Shown here in pieces: positions 41,980-49,113 of a stretch of DNA of 49,199 bases. The number at the start of each line of letters is the position of its first letter. The stretch's first letter is position 1. A program made the translations under genes and the position numbers. The notes beneath the pieces were generated by a model. That model was not told the DNA's origin. It did no database searches and saw only the letters and a program-made list of their open reading frames with translations. The DNA comes from Deltaproteobacteria bacterium. GTDB lineage: Bacteria; Desulfobacterota; Desulfobacteria; Desulfobacterales; Desulfatirhabdiaceae. The DNA lies in assembly GCA_016219185.1 (NCBI GenBank), contig JACRBZ010000085.1:1-49199 (forward strand), in the 5' to 3' direction.

Positions 41980-42025
41980 CACAAGTGGCTTCAACTTAAA
42001 ATGTTAACAGCGTCCCCACTTTCCT
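41947..42025. repeat. Direct repeat right of the TOTE gene
   Basis: Second copy of 39173-39243, with a few extra bases. On the minus strand it carries another short trace of a REP-associated transposase end (TVKELGVPIEH). The copies are 2.77 kb apart. Confidence 0.8.
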
Positions 42026-42111
42026 TACCGATAGCAATGGCAGACCATCATGAGCCGAAGCTGAGAAGTATACCCAAGCAGAAGGAATCTGTCTCCATTT
42101 TCGCCTGAGAA

Positions 42112-42429
42112 TTATTCAACAGAAATATCTCTAAGCGATTCAGGATGTAATTGCGCTATTTTAATAAGCGTTTTTGCTGCACCGGATGGATCTCTGCGCC
42201 CCTGCTCCCATTGTTCCAGCGTTCGTTTTGATACACCAAGAAGCTCTGCAAACTTAGCCTGTGAAAGTCCAACGCTTAACCTGGCCTTTGCTGCCGGCGT
42301 TTTGGGCTCAACAGTATATCTTTTCCCTCCGCCAGACTTGATTTCTTTGACGCCATCAAAAATTTCCTGCCAGATATCCCGCCCATTTTCATATTCTTTA
42401 AGTTCTTTATTGTTAAGTTTTTTACTCAT
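42112..42429 (-). CDS. HigA/NadS-type helix-turn-helix antitoxin
   Basis: 105-residue antitoxin with a C-terminal XRE helix-turn-helix (LSQAKFAELLGVSKRTLEQWEQGRRDPSGAAKTLIKIA). It follows the toxin gene with an 8-bp overlap, the toxin-first order of HigBA and NadS-linked pairs. It should neutralise the toxin and repress the operon at the palindrome 42743-42765. Confidence 0.9.
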   Translation of the reverse strand: MSKKLNNKELKEYENGRDIWQEIFDGVKEIKSGGGKRYTVEPKTPAAKARLSVGLSQAKFAELLGVSKRTLEQWEQGRRDPSGAAKTLIKIAQLHPESLRDISVE

Positions 42430-42736
42430 CTTCCATTTCCTCTTTCAGCCGTTTTAGAATATGCGCCGGGGCATTGCCCTGTCTGGATTTGGAATACAAC
42501 GCCAGAAGCCATATTTCATTTGGATTGTATCTGACATAATATATTACCCGAAGCCCGCCACGCTTTCCTTTGTTTTGTGTTCCCCATCTGAGTTTCCTGA
42601 CACCACCCGAACCAGGTACAATATCACCCGCATCAGGATGATTAACAAGGAACATCTGCAATTCGGAATAGTCGTCATCGTCCATGTAATAAGGCAACGA
42701 TCGCTCAAAATATTTTGATTCCACAAAAGTGAACAT
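42422..42736 (-). CDS. RelE/HigB-type toxin
   Basis: 104-residue RelE-superfamily toxin (FVESKYFERSLPYYMDDDDYSELQMFLVNHPDAGDIVPGSGGVRKLRW...GKRGGLRVIYYVRYNPNEIWLLALYSKS). This is the HigB2/NadS-linked branch: GSGGVRKLRW and KRGGLRVIYY are its usual motifs. It probably acts as a ribosome-dependent mRNA cutter. It starts seven bases after the operator palindrome, so the leader is very short. Confidence 0.9.
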   Translation of the reverse strand: MFTFVESKYFERSLPYYMDDDDYSELQMFLVNHPDAGDIVPGSGGVRKLRWGTQNKGKRGGLRVIYYVRYNPNEIWLLALYSKSRQGNAPAHILKRLKEEMEDE

Positions 42737-42742
42737 GGTCTA

Positions 42743-42765
42743 TTTATACGCCTTTGGCGTATAAA
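42743..42765. promoter_or_regulatory. Operator of the toxin-antitoxin operon (perfect 10-bp arms)
   Basis: TTTATACGCC-TTT-GGCGTATAAA, a perfect inverted repeat just upstream of the toxin start. On the gene strand it contains TATAAA as a probable -10 box, so binding by the HTH antitoxin would block the promoter. Confidence 0.75.
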
Positions 42766-42965
42766 AGGCAAGAAATAATTGACACCCGCGCCAATATGAA
42801 ACGAGTTAACCCGATCTTGATTTCAACTGATCTCACCAGTCGCCAGGGCTCACGTCACTGAAGAATCTGCCCCTATAATTATATTCAAAACTGCACCTTC
42901 TCCTCCGGCAGATTTATGACTATACTTTTAATCAAATAGAAAGCCTGCGATGTCTTGGTGCCCGA

Positions 42966-44360
42966 TCAAAGACAGACTTGCGACAGCAGAGCAATACCCG
43001 ACTCGATCTTGCCGGCGGCCAACCCGCCGAAGCCGACCAGTAACATCGTTGAGGCGGGCTCTCCGGTAGCGTGGGTGGCGGTGAACGGAAACAGATGGAT
43101 TCCCTTTTTCCGGGCCCGGTTGATGATCTCCGTTTCCCCGGGAGCATCGATGGGCAACTGTAAAACGACGTGGAGCCCGGCTCCCTGTCCGATAATAACG
43201 GCCCGAACGGCGAAATGATGCGCGACAGCCCGGAGCAGCGTATCGTGCTTCTTTTTATAGATCGTTCGCATCCGCCGCACATGCCGGTCCCAGTGCCCCT
43301 GCTCCATGAATTTGGCAAGGGTTCTCTGCTCCAGAAGCGAAACCGAGGAAAAATAATCCTGGAAAAGTCCGCGGTACGCGGCAAGGAGTGCATGCGGAAG
43401 CACCATGTAACTCACGCGCAGTGCCGGAGACAGGATCTTGGAGAAAGTTCCGGAATAGATGATATTCCCATGTGGGCGCAGCCCTTGCAAGGAGGGGATC
43501 GGCTTGCCATGGTAGCGTAGTTCGCTGTCGTAATCGTCTTCGATGATCAGCTTTCCGCTTGAATCGGCCCAATCGATCAATTTCAATCGGTTGGAAACAG
43601 GCATCACGCAGCCCATGGGGAGTTGGTGAGAGGGGGTAACATAGGCGATGGTGCTGCTGCTGGTTTTGAGGATATCCACGTCAAGTCCGCCTGGTCCGAC
43701 GGGTATGGGTATAATTTCAAAACCATGGTTTCGGAAAACGGCACGCGGCAGGTGGTAGCCGGGATTCTCGACAGCAACCACGGGACGGCTGCCTTTCACC
43801 AAATGCGAGACGATGTCCAGGCTGTGCTGAAGTCCGGCGCAGACGACGATCTGTTCCGGATCGCAGAGCACACCGCGCGAACGTTCCAGATATTGCTGAA
43901 TGAGGCAGCGCAGCCCCCATTCTCCCCGGGGATCACCATACTGGACAAGCTTCCTGGAGCTTTCGCGCAGGGTTTCCAAGAAAAGCTTGCGCCATAAGGG
44001 CGCGGGGAAACTCTCCGGATCGAGCCGTGCGGGATGAAAATCATAATCGTAGTGCCTCGGGGGCTCAGGAAGCCGGTTACAATTACGCGGTTCCCGAGAC
44101 AAAGATAACGGTGCCGCATCCTGGACGAGCGCCGAAACAAAATACCCGCTGCGCGGTTTGCTGTAGATATATCCTTCGGCGTACAATTCCTGGTAAGCTG
44201 TATCTACCGTGTTGCGGCTGGTTGAAAGCTCGCCTGCCAGGGTCCTGACAGATGGGAGCTTGGAATCGGCGGTCAGTTTCCCGGCCAGAACGTGCTCTCT
44301 GATCTGATGATAAAGCTGCTTGTATAACGGGTTTGGGTCATTATTGTCTAGAATGAACAT
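42966..44360 (-). CDS. MocR-family (GntR-aminotransferase fusion) regulator
   Basis: 464-residue regulator: GntR winged helix (about 8-75, NPLYKQLYHQIREHVLAGKL...LSTSRNTVDTAYQELYAEGYI) joined to a class I aminotransferase-like domain (about 110-460). The PLP lysine is in SGTFSKILSPALR, and IIEDDYDSELRY has the PLP-contact Asp. PdxR-like MocR proteins sense PLP, and the divergent gene is a PNPOx-fold protein, which fits. ATG 44360 has GGGAG close before it; ATG 44375 and GTG 44378 are weaker. The intergenic region has two TTGCATG sites 31 bp apart. Confidence 0.92.
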   Translation of the reverse strand: MFILDNNDPNPLYKQLYHQIREHVLAGKLTADSKLPSVRTLAGELSTSRNTVDTAYQELYAEGYIYSKPRSGYFVSALVQDAAPLSLSREPRNCNRLPEPPRHYDYDFHPARLDPESFPAPLWRKLFLETLRESSRKLVQYGDPRGEWGLRCLIQQYLERSRGVLCDPEQIVVCAGLQHSLDIVSHLVKGSRPVVAVENPGYHLPRAVFRNHGFEIIPIPVGPGGLDVDILKTSSSTIAYVTPSHQLPMGCVMPVSNRLKLIDWADSSGKLIIEDDYDSELRYHGKPIPSLQGLRPHGNIIYSGTFSKILSPALRVSYMVLPHALLAAYRGLFQDYFSSVSLLEQRTLAKFMEQGHWDRHVRRMRTIYKKKHDTLLRAVAHHFAVRAVIIGQGAGLHVVLQLPIDAPGETEIINRARKKGIHLFPFTATHATGEPASTMLLVGFGGLAAGKIESGIALLSQVCL

Positions 44361-44388
44361 CGCACTCCCGATCATCACAAGTAGTCAA

Positions 44389-44426
44389 TTGCATGTATGA
44401 AATCAGTCTAAGAAAACTTTTGCATG
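44389..44426. promoter_or_regulatory. Two TTGCATG direct repeats, possible MocR site
   Basis: TTGCATG at 44389-44395 and 44420-44426, 31 bp (three helical turns) apart, in the gap between the divergent MocR and PNPOx-fold genes. MocR proteins often bind paired direct repeats on one DNA face. Inferred. Confidence 0.4.
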
Positions 44427-44534
44427 GCGTCAAAGAAAATCTGCCGCCTTGCAACTTGTGAAATTTGTATGAACAATGCCGGCGCATTTACGCGCCACAT
44501 TTCTTAACCACACAACCCGATGGAGGCAGTCACG

Positions 44535-44906
44535 ATGATTCCGGAAAAAATGCTTGAAGTTCTGAAAAAGGATGGGGTGGTTGCTATTGCCACCTTGGGC
44601 AAAGATGGCCCGCATATGGTTAACACATGGAACAGTTACATACGGATCACGGACGATGGGCGTTTGTTGATTCCAGCCGGTTATATGCACCTGACGGAGG
44701 CCAACATCGCCGTAAACGATCAGGTATTGATTACGATGGGCAGCAGCAAGGTTGCCGGCAAAAACGGCCCCGGCACGGGCTTTCTGATCAAGGGCACGGC
44801 GGCATTTATCACCTCAGGTCCGGATTTTGATGCCACCAAGGAAAGATTTAAATGGGCACGGGCGGCATTGGCAATAACCATTGCTTCCGTCACCCAGACT
44901 TTATAG
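44535..44906 (+). CDS. Pyridoxamine 5'-phosphate oxidase-fold (split-barrel flavin-binding) protein
   Basis: Small flavin-binding split-barrel protein, 123 residues, of the PNPOx-like superfamily (EVLKKDGVVAIATLGKDGPHMVNTWNSYIRI...RLLIPAGYMHLTEANIAVNDQVLITMGSSKVAG...GFLIKGTAAF). It probably binds FMN or F420; the substrate is unknown. ATG 44535 is eight bases after GGAGG and is preferred to 44520. It is divergent from MocR. Its last 13 codons and 3' flank are duplicated at 45637-45686. Confidence 0.9.
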   Translation: MIPEKMLEVLKKDGVVAIATLGKDGPHMVNTWNSYIRITDDGRLLIPAGYMHLTEANIAVNDQVLITMGSSKVAGKNGPGTGFLIKGTAAFITSGPDFDATKERFKWARAALAITIASVTQTL

Positions 44907-44917
44907 TTTGAAGTCCC
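44868..44917 (+). repeat. 50-bp direct repeat, copy 1 (end of the PNPOx-fold gene)
   Basis: Matches 45637-45686 over 50 bp with three mismatches; the first 32 bases are identical. It covers the last codons and stop of the PNPOx-fold gene. Confidence 0.85.
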
Positions 44918-44937
44918 CCACACGCATATTTTAAACT

Positions 44938-45208
44938 TCATTTCTGAAATAAGTCAGCGTGTGTTCCTGTGCGCTCGAAAATGATGCGATCAAATTCGTT
45001 TTTATAAATCAGCAGCCAATCCGATTCAATGTGGCATTCCCGTCGCCCTTTCCAGTTGCCGACCAGCTTATGGTCACGATGGATGGGATCAAGGGGTCTC
45101 CGCAAATAGAGTACGGATGATTATTTTAAGCTTATCAAGGATTTTCCCTTGCTTTTTCATCCGCTTGCTATCTTTCTCAAACTGTCGTGTATAGGCCGGA
45201 GTCAGCAT
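44938..45208 (-). pseudogene. YafQ-type toxin with a +1 frameshift
   Basis: ATG 45208, overlapping the antitoxin stop as TGATG, starts MLTPAYTRQFEKDSKRMKKQGKILDKLKIIIRTLF, a typical YafQ N-terminus. One extra base then shifts the frame to a premature stop. In the next frame the sequence goes on as RRPLDPIHRDHKLVGNWKGRRECHIESDWLLIYKNEFDRIIFERTGTHADLF up to TGA 44938, with the catalytic His and the final GTH-x-DLF intact. Taking out a single G near 45105 restores the whole 90-residue toxin. So the RNase is probably inactive. Confidence 0.8.
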
Positions 45209-45468
45209 CAGATTCCAAGCTTTTTGAACATATCGTCTGTGTTATCGCAAATGATCAGGTCGCGGCCATCATCCGTTTCGTTGAACGTCCGACGTGTGAT
45301 CTCATTAGGAATTGCGATATCAAAAGGAAGCCCCTTTTTTAATTCTACCTGCTTATAAAACAGGGTTATTGCTTGAGTTGTGGTTAGTCCAAGCTGGTGA
45401 AATATGTGTTCTGCCCTGTCCTTTAGATCAGGCTCAATTCGGGCTCTTATAGTTGATGTTTTGCCCAT
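45208..45468 (-). CDS. RelB/DinJ-type antitoxin
   Basis: 86-residue antitoxin with the N-terminal ribbon-helix-helix of the RelB/DinJ family (TSTIRARIEPDLKDRAEHIFHQLGLTTTQAITLFYKQVELKKGLPF). It precedes the frameshifted YafQ toxin gene and is intact, so it may still act as a repressor or protect from related toxins. Confidence 0.9.
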   Translation of the reverse strand: MGKTSTIRARIEPDLKDRAEHIFHQLGLTTTQAITLFYKQVELKKGLPFDIAIPNEITRRTFNETDDGRDLIICDNTDDMFKKLGI

Positions 45469-45550
45469 GGTTAACCTCCATTTGATTTTTCTGAAATGTA
45501 GCGCAAATGGGGTACATTGTCAATGCATACAAAAATCTCTTGAAGTAAAG

Positions 45551-45625
45551 CAGTAAAGGGGACAGATTTATTTAGCAGATTTCCTCTGCGCTGCCTTGGA
45601 CAAAATAATAAATCTGTCCCCTTTT
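45551..45625. repeat. 75-bp REP-like palindromic element, copy 1
   Basis: 18-bp perfect arms (AAAGGGGACAGATTTATT at 45555-45572, its complement at 45607-45624) around a 34-bp loop. It is nearly identical to 46597-46670. Sequences of this kind are common companions of REP-associated transposases. Confidence 0.88.
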
Positions 45626-45636
45626 TCTAGCTTGCT

Positions 45637-45686
45637 TTGGCAATAACCATTGCTTCCGTCACCCAGACATTATAGCCTGAAGTCCC
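45637..45686 (+). repeat. 50-bp direct repeat, copy 2 (orphan end of the PNPOx-fold gene)
   Basis: Second copy of 44868-44917. It encodes the same last residues (AITIASVTQTL, stop) but has no gene in front, and a hairpin follows it, so it may be the original 3' end. Confidence 0.85.
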
Positions 45687-45711
45687 TGCCGGGCTCATCC
45701 CGAGCAGGGAC
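45682..45711 (+). terminator. Strong hairpin after the orphan PNPOx-gene end
   Basis: GTCCCTGC-CGGG-loop-CCCG-A-GCAGGGAC gives a 12-bp stem with one bulge. There is no T-run, so it may be a processing or weak termination hairpin. Confidence 0.45.
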
Positions 45712-45908
45712 ATAGGAGCATGGTTCCTCGCGGATGACCGGGTATGCAGTGTCGATTCGCTCTTGGCATGACCCCGGAATCTCCCGTCTTAACAAGTCCA
45801 TTTCCATGGCAAAATGGGCATTTTAAGCTTGGAAAACACCACTCCAGACAGACGCTTTGCCCGGTTCCGGCGGCGAAGTTGCTGGCCGTGCAGCGCGATC
45901 CTGTCCGT

Positions 45909-46199
45909 CTATCGTCTGGATTTCCAGTAGTCCGGGTGCCGATGAAGATGCATGACCGCGAGGATGTAAACAAAATCGGATTCTATGTTGTATAGAACTC
46001 CGTATGGAAAGCGACTGGTCAGGCATCTGCGGATATCATCTTCAACAATCGGCCATGCATACGAATAAGAAAGGATGTTCTGTATGGTGGAATAGACCTC
46101 CAGAGAGAAATCTTCTCCCAATCCCGGTGAGCAGCTTTCATAGTACGCGATGGCCTCAAGGAATTCCGTTTCAGCTTCCGGATGAAAATCAAATTTCAT
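45909..46199 (-). CDS. ParE/RelE-type toxin
   Basis: 96-residue toxin of the ParE/RelE superfamily (FHPEAETEFLEAIAYYESCSPGLGEDFSLEVYSTIQNIL...WPIVEDDIRRCLTSRFPYGVLYNIESDFVYILAVMHLHRHPDYWKSR). The RRC-x-x-x-RFPYGVLY and HxHRxPxYW motifs are the family marks. Its start overlaps the antitoxin stop by 4 bp (ATGA). Confidence 0.92.
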   Translation of the reverse strand: MKFDFHPEAETEFLEAIAYYESCSPGLGEDFSLEVYSTIQNILSYSYAWPIVEDDIRRCLTSRFPYGVLYNIESDFVYILAVMHLHRHPDYWKSRR

Positions 46200-46423
46200 C
46201 GTCTAAAACTTTCCCTGATTCTCGCAAAGACCTGATCGCCTGGAACGGGATTGACACGTTTGGAGCGGAGTTCGGCAAGCCGACGTTTGGCAACCCCTAT
46301 CCACTCCGTGTCAATGTCCGGGTTCGGGATGTTCAATGTGCGAAGGAGTGAGTCAACCACAATGATGCGCTCCTCCACTGGGAGTGCGGATGCCTCCTGA
46401 ATGATGTCCTTTGTGCTGTGCAT
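46196..46423 (-). CDS. Addiction-module antitoxin (PF09720-type)
   Basis: 75-residue antitoxin (IIQEASALPVEERIIVVDSLLRTLN...DTEWIGVAKRRLAELRSKRVNPVPGDQVFARIR), a common partner of ParE-type toxins, encoded upstream of the toxin with a 4-bp overlap. GGAGGTG precedes the start. Confidence 0.9.
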   Translation of the reverse strand: MHSTKDIIQEASALPVEERIIVVDSLLRTLNIPNPDIDTEWIGVAKRRLAELRSKRVNPVPGDQVFARIRESFRR

Positions 46424-46467
46424 AACACACCTCCATTATTTGATCATGATCTTACCACAGGATATAA

Positions 46468-46602
46468 TCTTCCGCAATTCTCAAAGGCAGAAAACTCAAG
46501 CCAAAGGCAGGCTTCGCTCTGATCAGCATTGAGGAATACGTCGAATGGGTGACTAGCCCGGAGGAATCTCACCTCCAGGCGCTCTCAGAACCGCATCAGT
46601 AA
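46468..46602 (+). pseudogene. Remnant C-terminus of a Phd-like antitoxin
   Basis: The plus-strand frame reads GRKLKPKAGFALISIEEYVEWVTSPEESHLQALSEPHQ; ALIS-x-EEY-x-x-W is the typical Phd/YefM-type C-terminal half. It has no start (a TAA lies at 46465), and its stop is made by the REP-like element. Low certainty. Confidence 0.35.
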
Positions 46603-46670
46603 AGGGGACAGATTTATTTACCAGATTTCCTCTGCGCTGCCTTGGACAAAATAATAAATCTGTCCCTTTT
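46597..46670. repeat. 75-bp REP-like palindromic element, copy 2
   Basis: Same as 45551-45625 except one substitution and one missing C, in the same orientation. The two copies flank the ParE module as direct repeats. Confidence 0.88.
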
Positions 46671-46839
46671 TTTCTTTTTCTTGACCCTATAAAGCCATTT
46701 GGCTATCCTCGCATTTTGCATCGATACCATCCGTTTAGACAGCCTGATGGGCGTAATGGCGTGGCATGACGAGAGGGTAATGCCGGCCTTTGTCGCTGCG
46801 AAAAGAGGCTGGATTGCTTATGGCAAGGAGGAATACATA

Positions 46840-48210
46840 ATGGAGCAGCTCGAAAAGAAGAAAATGTATGATGTAACGGTTATCGGAATGGGACCGGCAG
46901 GATTGGCCGCACTCGTGTATCTGCTTGAAGCACACCTCAATGTGATCGCCATAGGACCTGAGGTGGGAGGTCAAAGCGACAATACTCCCGAGATTACCAA
47001 CTGGCCGTTTATTCCAACCTTGTCGGGTAAGGAATTTCAGGAAGGTATGATTGGATTTTTCGAGAACCTGCAGGCAAAATTCCCCGAATACCTCTACACG
47101 GTCAAGGGTCTTATCGTCTCCACCGCCGAAGCGACGGGTAAAATGTTCAAAGTTACCGCGCAAACAATTGATGGCGAGATGGTCTTTTTCACGAAGGCGA
47201 TTATCATCGCAACAGGGGCAAAGCGGAAAAACCTCCCCGTCCCGGGCGCGGAAGAACTGAAAGGCAAGGGTATCGCGTTTTGCGGAACATGCGATGCCCC
47301 TTTCTTTAAAGACGATACAGTTGCAGTGATTGGCGGTGGGAATACGGCATTGGAAAATATTCTTACGCTCATGAAGTACGCCGGCGAAGTGATCGCAGTA
47401 ATAGTCACCGATGATTTTACAGGCAATCCGGACCTGAGGCAAAGAGTTACGAACCTTCCCAATGTGAAGATCATCAGAAACACTGAAGTTCTTGAAGTCA
47501 TCGGCAGCACAAAGGTTACGGGAATTAAACTCAGGGACATGAAGACCGGCAACGAATGGGAGGAAAAGGTTGACGGCGTATTCCCAAGCATCGGTGCCAC
47601 GGTTAATTCTCAGCCGTTCTCCGACCTTGTTGAAACCAATAAACTTGGTGAAATTACGGTGGGAGTGCTAGGTGAAACATCCGCCAACGGAGTTTGGGCG
47701 ATCGGAGATGTAACCAACGTTCCGTTCAAGCAGATCGGTATTGCTACCGGGCAAGGGATAACAGCGGCGCTTAGCGCCATAGGATACGTTGAATCACTGC
47801 CTTCCACGAGTCCGTGTGAGGAATGTGCGGAAGGCAGTCCGAGTTTAAAAGAAAAAATCCTCACCAGACAAAAACAAGAGGAAGAATTTACATATCCGGA
47901 CGTAACGGATGAGCAGTTTTTTCAAGAAGTACTCACGCGAGCCGGTGAGACGCTTTTAATGGTGAGGATCGAAGGATGCGGAGACTGCAAAGCCGCACGC
48001 CCTCACTTTTTAAAAGCGCAGAAACGCTTTCCCTCAATGAACTTCATTACAATCGAGTGGGAGAAGAATCCGGAAGTCATGGCCTGGCTCAATGAACACG
48101 AAAAAGTTAGAGCTGCCCCGACGTTCGTTAAGATAAGCTCCGGTAGGGAAATTGACCGGAGAGTCGACATGCAGCGACCTAAGGAAATGATTGAAGCGCT
48201 CACGTTCTAA
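46840..48210 (+). CDS. Thioredoxin reductase-thioredoxin fusion protein
   Basis: 456-residue disulfide reductase: a thioredoxin-reductase-like half with FAD-binding GMGPAG (16-21), redox pair CGTC (148-151), NAD(P)H-binding GGGNTA (165-170) and WAIGDV (286-291), then a linker with an extra CEEC (326-329), then a thioredoxin-like half with CGDC (380-383) and cis-Pro in APTFV. It should carry electrons from NAD(P)H via FAD and CGTC to the CGDC site. The three C-x-x-C pairs are notable. ATG 46840 has AAGGAGG at 8 bp; the longer frame to 46699 is not supported. Confidence 0.92.
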   Translation: MEQLEKKKMYDVTVIGMGPAGLAALVYLLEAHLNVIAIGPEVGGQSDNTPEITNWPFIPTLSGKEFQEGMIGFFENLQAKFPEYLYTVKGLIVSTAEATGKMFKVTAQTIDGEMVFFTKAIIIATGAKRKNLPVPGAEELKGKGIAFCGTCDAPFFKDDTVAVIGGGNTALENILTLMKYAGEVIAVIVTDDFTGNPDLRQRVTNLPNVKIIRNTEVLEVIGSTKVTGIKLRDMKTGNEWEEKVDGVFPSIGATVNSQPFSDLVETNKLGEITVGVLGETSANGVWAIGDVTNVPFKQIGIATGQGITAALSAIGYVESLPSTSPCEECAEGSPSLKEKILTRQKQEEEFTYPDVTDEQFFQEVLTRAGETLLMVRIEGCGDCKAARPHFLKAQKRFPSMNFITIEWEKNPEVMAWLNEHEKVRAAPTFVKISSGREIDRRVDMQRPKEMIEALTF

Positions 48211-48231
48211 CAATTCGATCGATTAGTATGG

Positions 48232-48516
48232 TTAAGTGCCTCGTAGCGTATTGATTTTTTCAGCCTTGATTTGAGCGATGGCATCATCCAGAGATATATC
48301 GGCCAGCCACTTATCACGCTCTTTGGTATAGTCTCCCCGGCCTACCGAGAATTGATTGAGAAACCGAATGGTGTCAACGCCACCCATCTGTCCCGACATT
48401 TCTCCCTCTTGCAGTTGCAATGTTACCATCGTCGGGCATTGCGAACACCAGACGTTCTCAAGGATGTCTTTTCTTGCCTGCACCGATATCTGTTCCCATC
48501 CCTTCATATCTTTCAT
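48232..48516 (-). CDS. Hypothetical protein with a CSQC motif
   Basis: 94-residue frame: WEQISVQARKDILENVWCSQCPTMVTLQLQEGEMSGQ..., ending KINTLRGT. The W-x-x-IS-x-x-x-R-x-x-IL-x-x-VWC-x-x-C start looks like a small zinc-ribbon protein sometimes found near addiction modules, but the second Cys pair is missing. No strong ribosome-binding site. It overlaps the out-of-frame start at 48577, so it may be part of a broken gene. Confidence 0.45.
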   Translation of the reverse strand: MKDMKGWEQISVQARKDILENVWCSQCPTMVTLQLQEGEMSGQMGGVDTIRFLNQFSVGRGDYTKERDKWLADISLDDAIAQIKAEKINTLRGT

Positions 48517-48577
48517 GGGCTACAAGGTAAAGAAGGGCCAAGGTATATTCATCTATCTTATCTTCATCGTAGTTCAT
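48458..48577 (-). pseudogene. DUF6429-like N-terminal fragment
   Basis: ATG 48577, behind CAGGAG, starts MNYDEDKIDEYTLALLYLVAHERYEG, close to the pattern of DUF6429 proteins (YDE-x-x-ID-x-x-x-LALLYL). The frame ends at 48458 after 39 residues. A frame change near 48515 would join it to the 48232 frame. Family and boundary are uncertain. Confidence 0.35.
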
Positions 48578-48612
48578 TTGTTCTCCTGGCGTCGAACAAC
48601 TGATTCAGCGGC

Positions 48613-48660
48613 TCTATGAAAAAATTAAATCTGTCCCCATTTTCCCCATTTTCCCGAGGG
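48613..48660. repeat. REP-like half-palindrome at the end of the last gene
   Basis: AAATTAAATCTGTCCCCATTTTCCCCATTTTCC resembles the right arm of the 45551 and 46597 elements and gives the last gene its GKWGKWGQI tail. Confidence 0.55.
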
Positions 48661-49113
48661 AAACAATTCCTGAAGGGCCAACATAAAATCATCAATCTGC
48701 ATATCGGGCTGATAGTAAGGGCTTTCTCGCAATCGAATCATCCCCAAACTGTTAAGTGTAGAAAAATATTCCAAAACCAGCCGCCCCGCCTCCACGACAT
48801 GGGGAAGCCCCTTGTACCGACTGGATAATTGAAGGGCATGTTTCCATTCATTCTCGGTCGTCGTTGCAAGAATAGTATATATATCTAAGGCGTGGTAGCG
48901 CCCGAATTCCTTGTTGGTATCATTTAGTCTGTCTCTGAACGCAAAGAGCTTCATCATCGAATAGGTGTATGGATGCGGCAAAAACACTTCAGCCTGCCAG
49001 GAATCGCCCGAACTGAGTTTTCCAGCCAGCGTTACAGGCAGAAGGCCTTCTAATAATGTATAGATCTTTGCAGATGAATTGATACCAATATTAACCAATT
49101 TCTTGCGAGTCAA
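48625..49113 (-). CDS. Partial protein, possibly AbiEii-like nucleotidyltransferase family
   Basis: 162-residue frame, TTG 49113 to 48625. The core HPYTYSMMKLFAFRDRLNDTNKEFGRYHALDIYTILATTTENEW looks like the C-terminal half of AbiEii-type nucleotidyltransferases (MKLFAFRDR and HALDIY motifs). A stop lies just before the start codon, while another frame upstream (to the window edge) still reads coding-like sequence (IIAKIRKVEDEFWDDDLRFDSQEIG), so the gene is probably broken by a frameshift near 49085-49115. The C-terminal tail comes from the REP-like repeat. Low certainty on the family. Confidence 0.4.
   Translation of the reverse strand: MTRKKLVNIGINSSAKIYTLLEGLLPVTLAGKLSSGDSWQAEVFLPHPYTYSMMKLFAFRDRLNDTNKEFGRYHALDIYTILATTTENEWKHALQLSSRYKGLPHVVEAGRLVLEYFSTLNSLGMIRLRESPYYQPDMQIDDFMLALQELFPSGKWGKWGQI

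Noticed and set aside
45713..45908. Coding-like frames between the hairpin and the ParE toxin gene
   Set aside because: No start with a ribosome-binding site and no known pattern on either strand.
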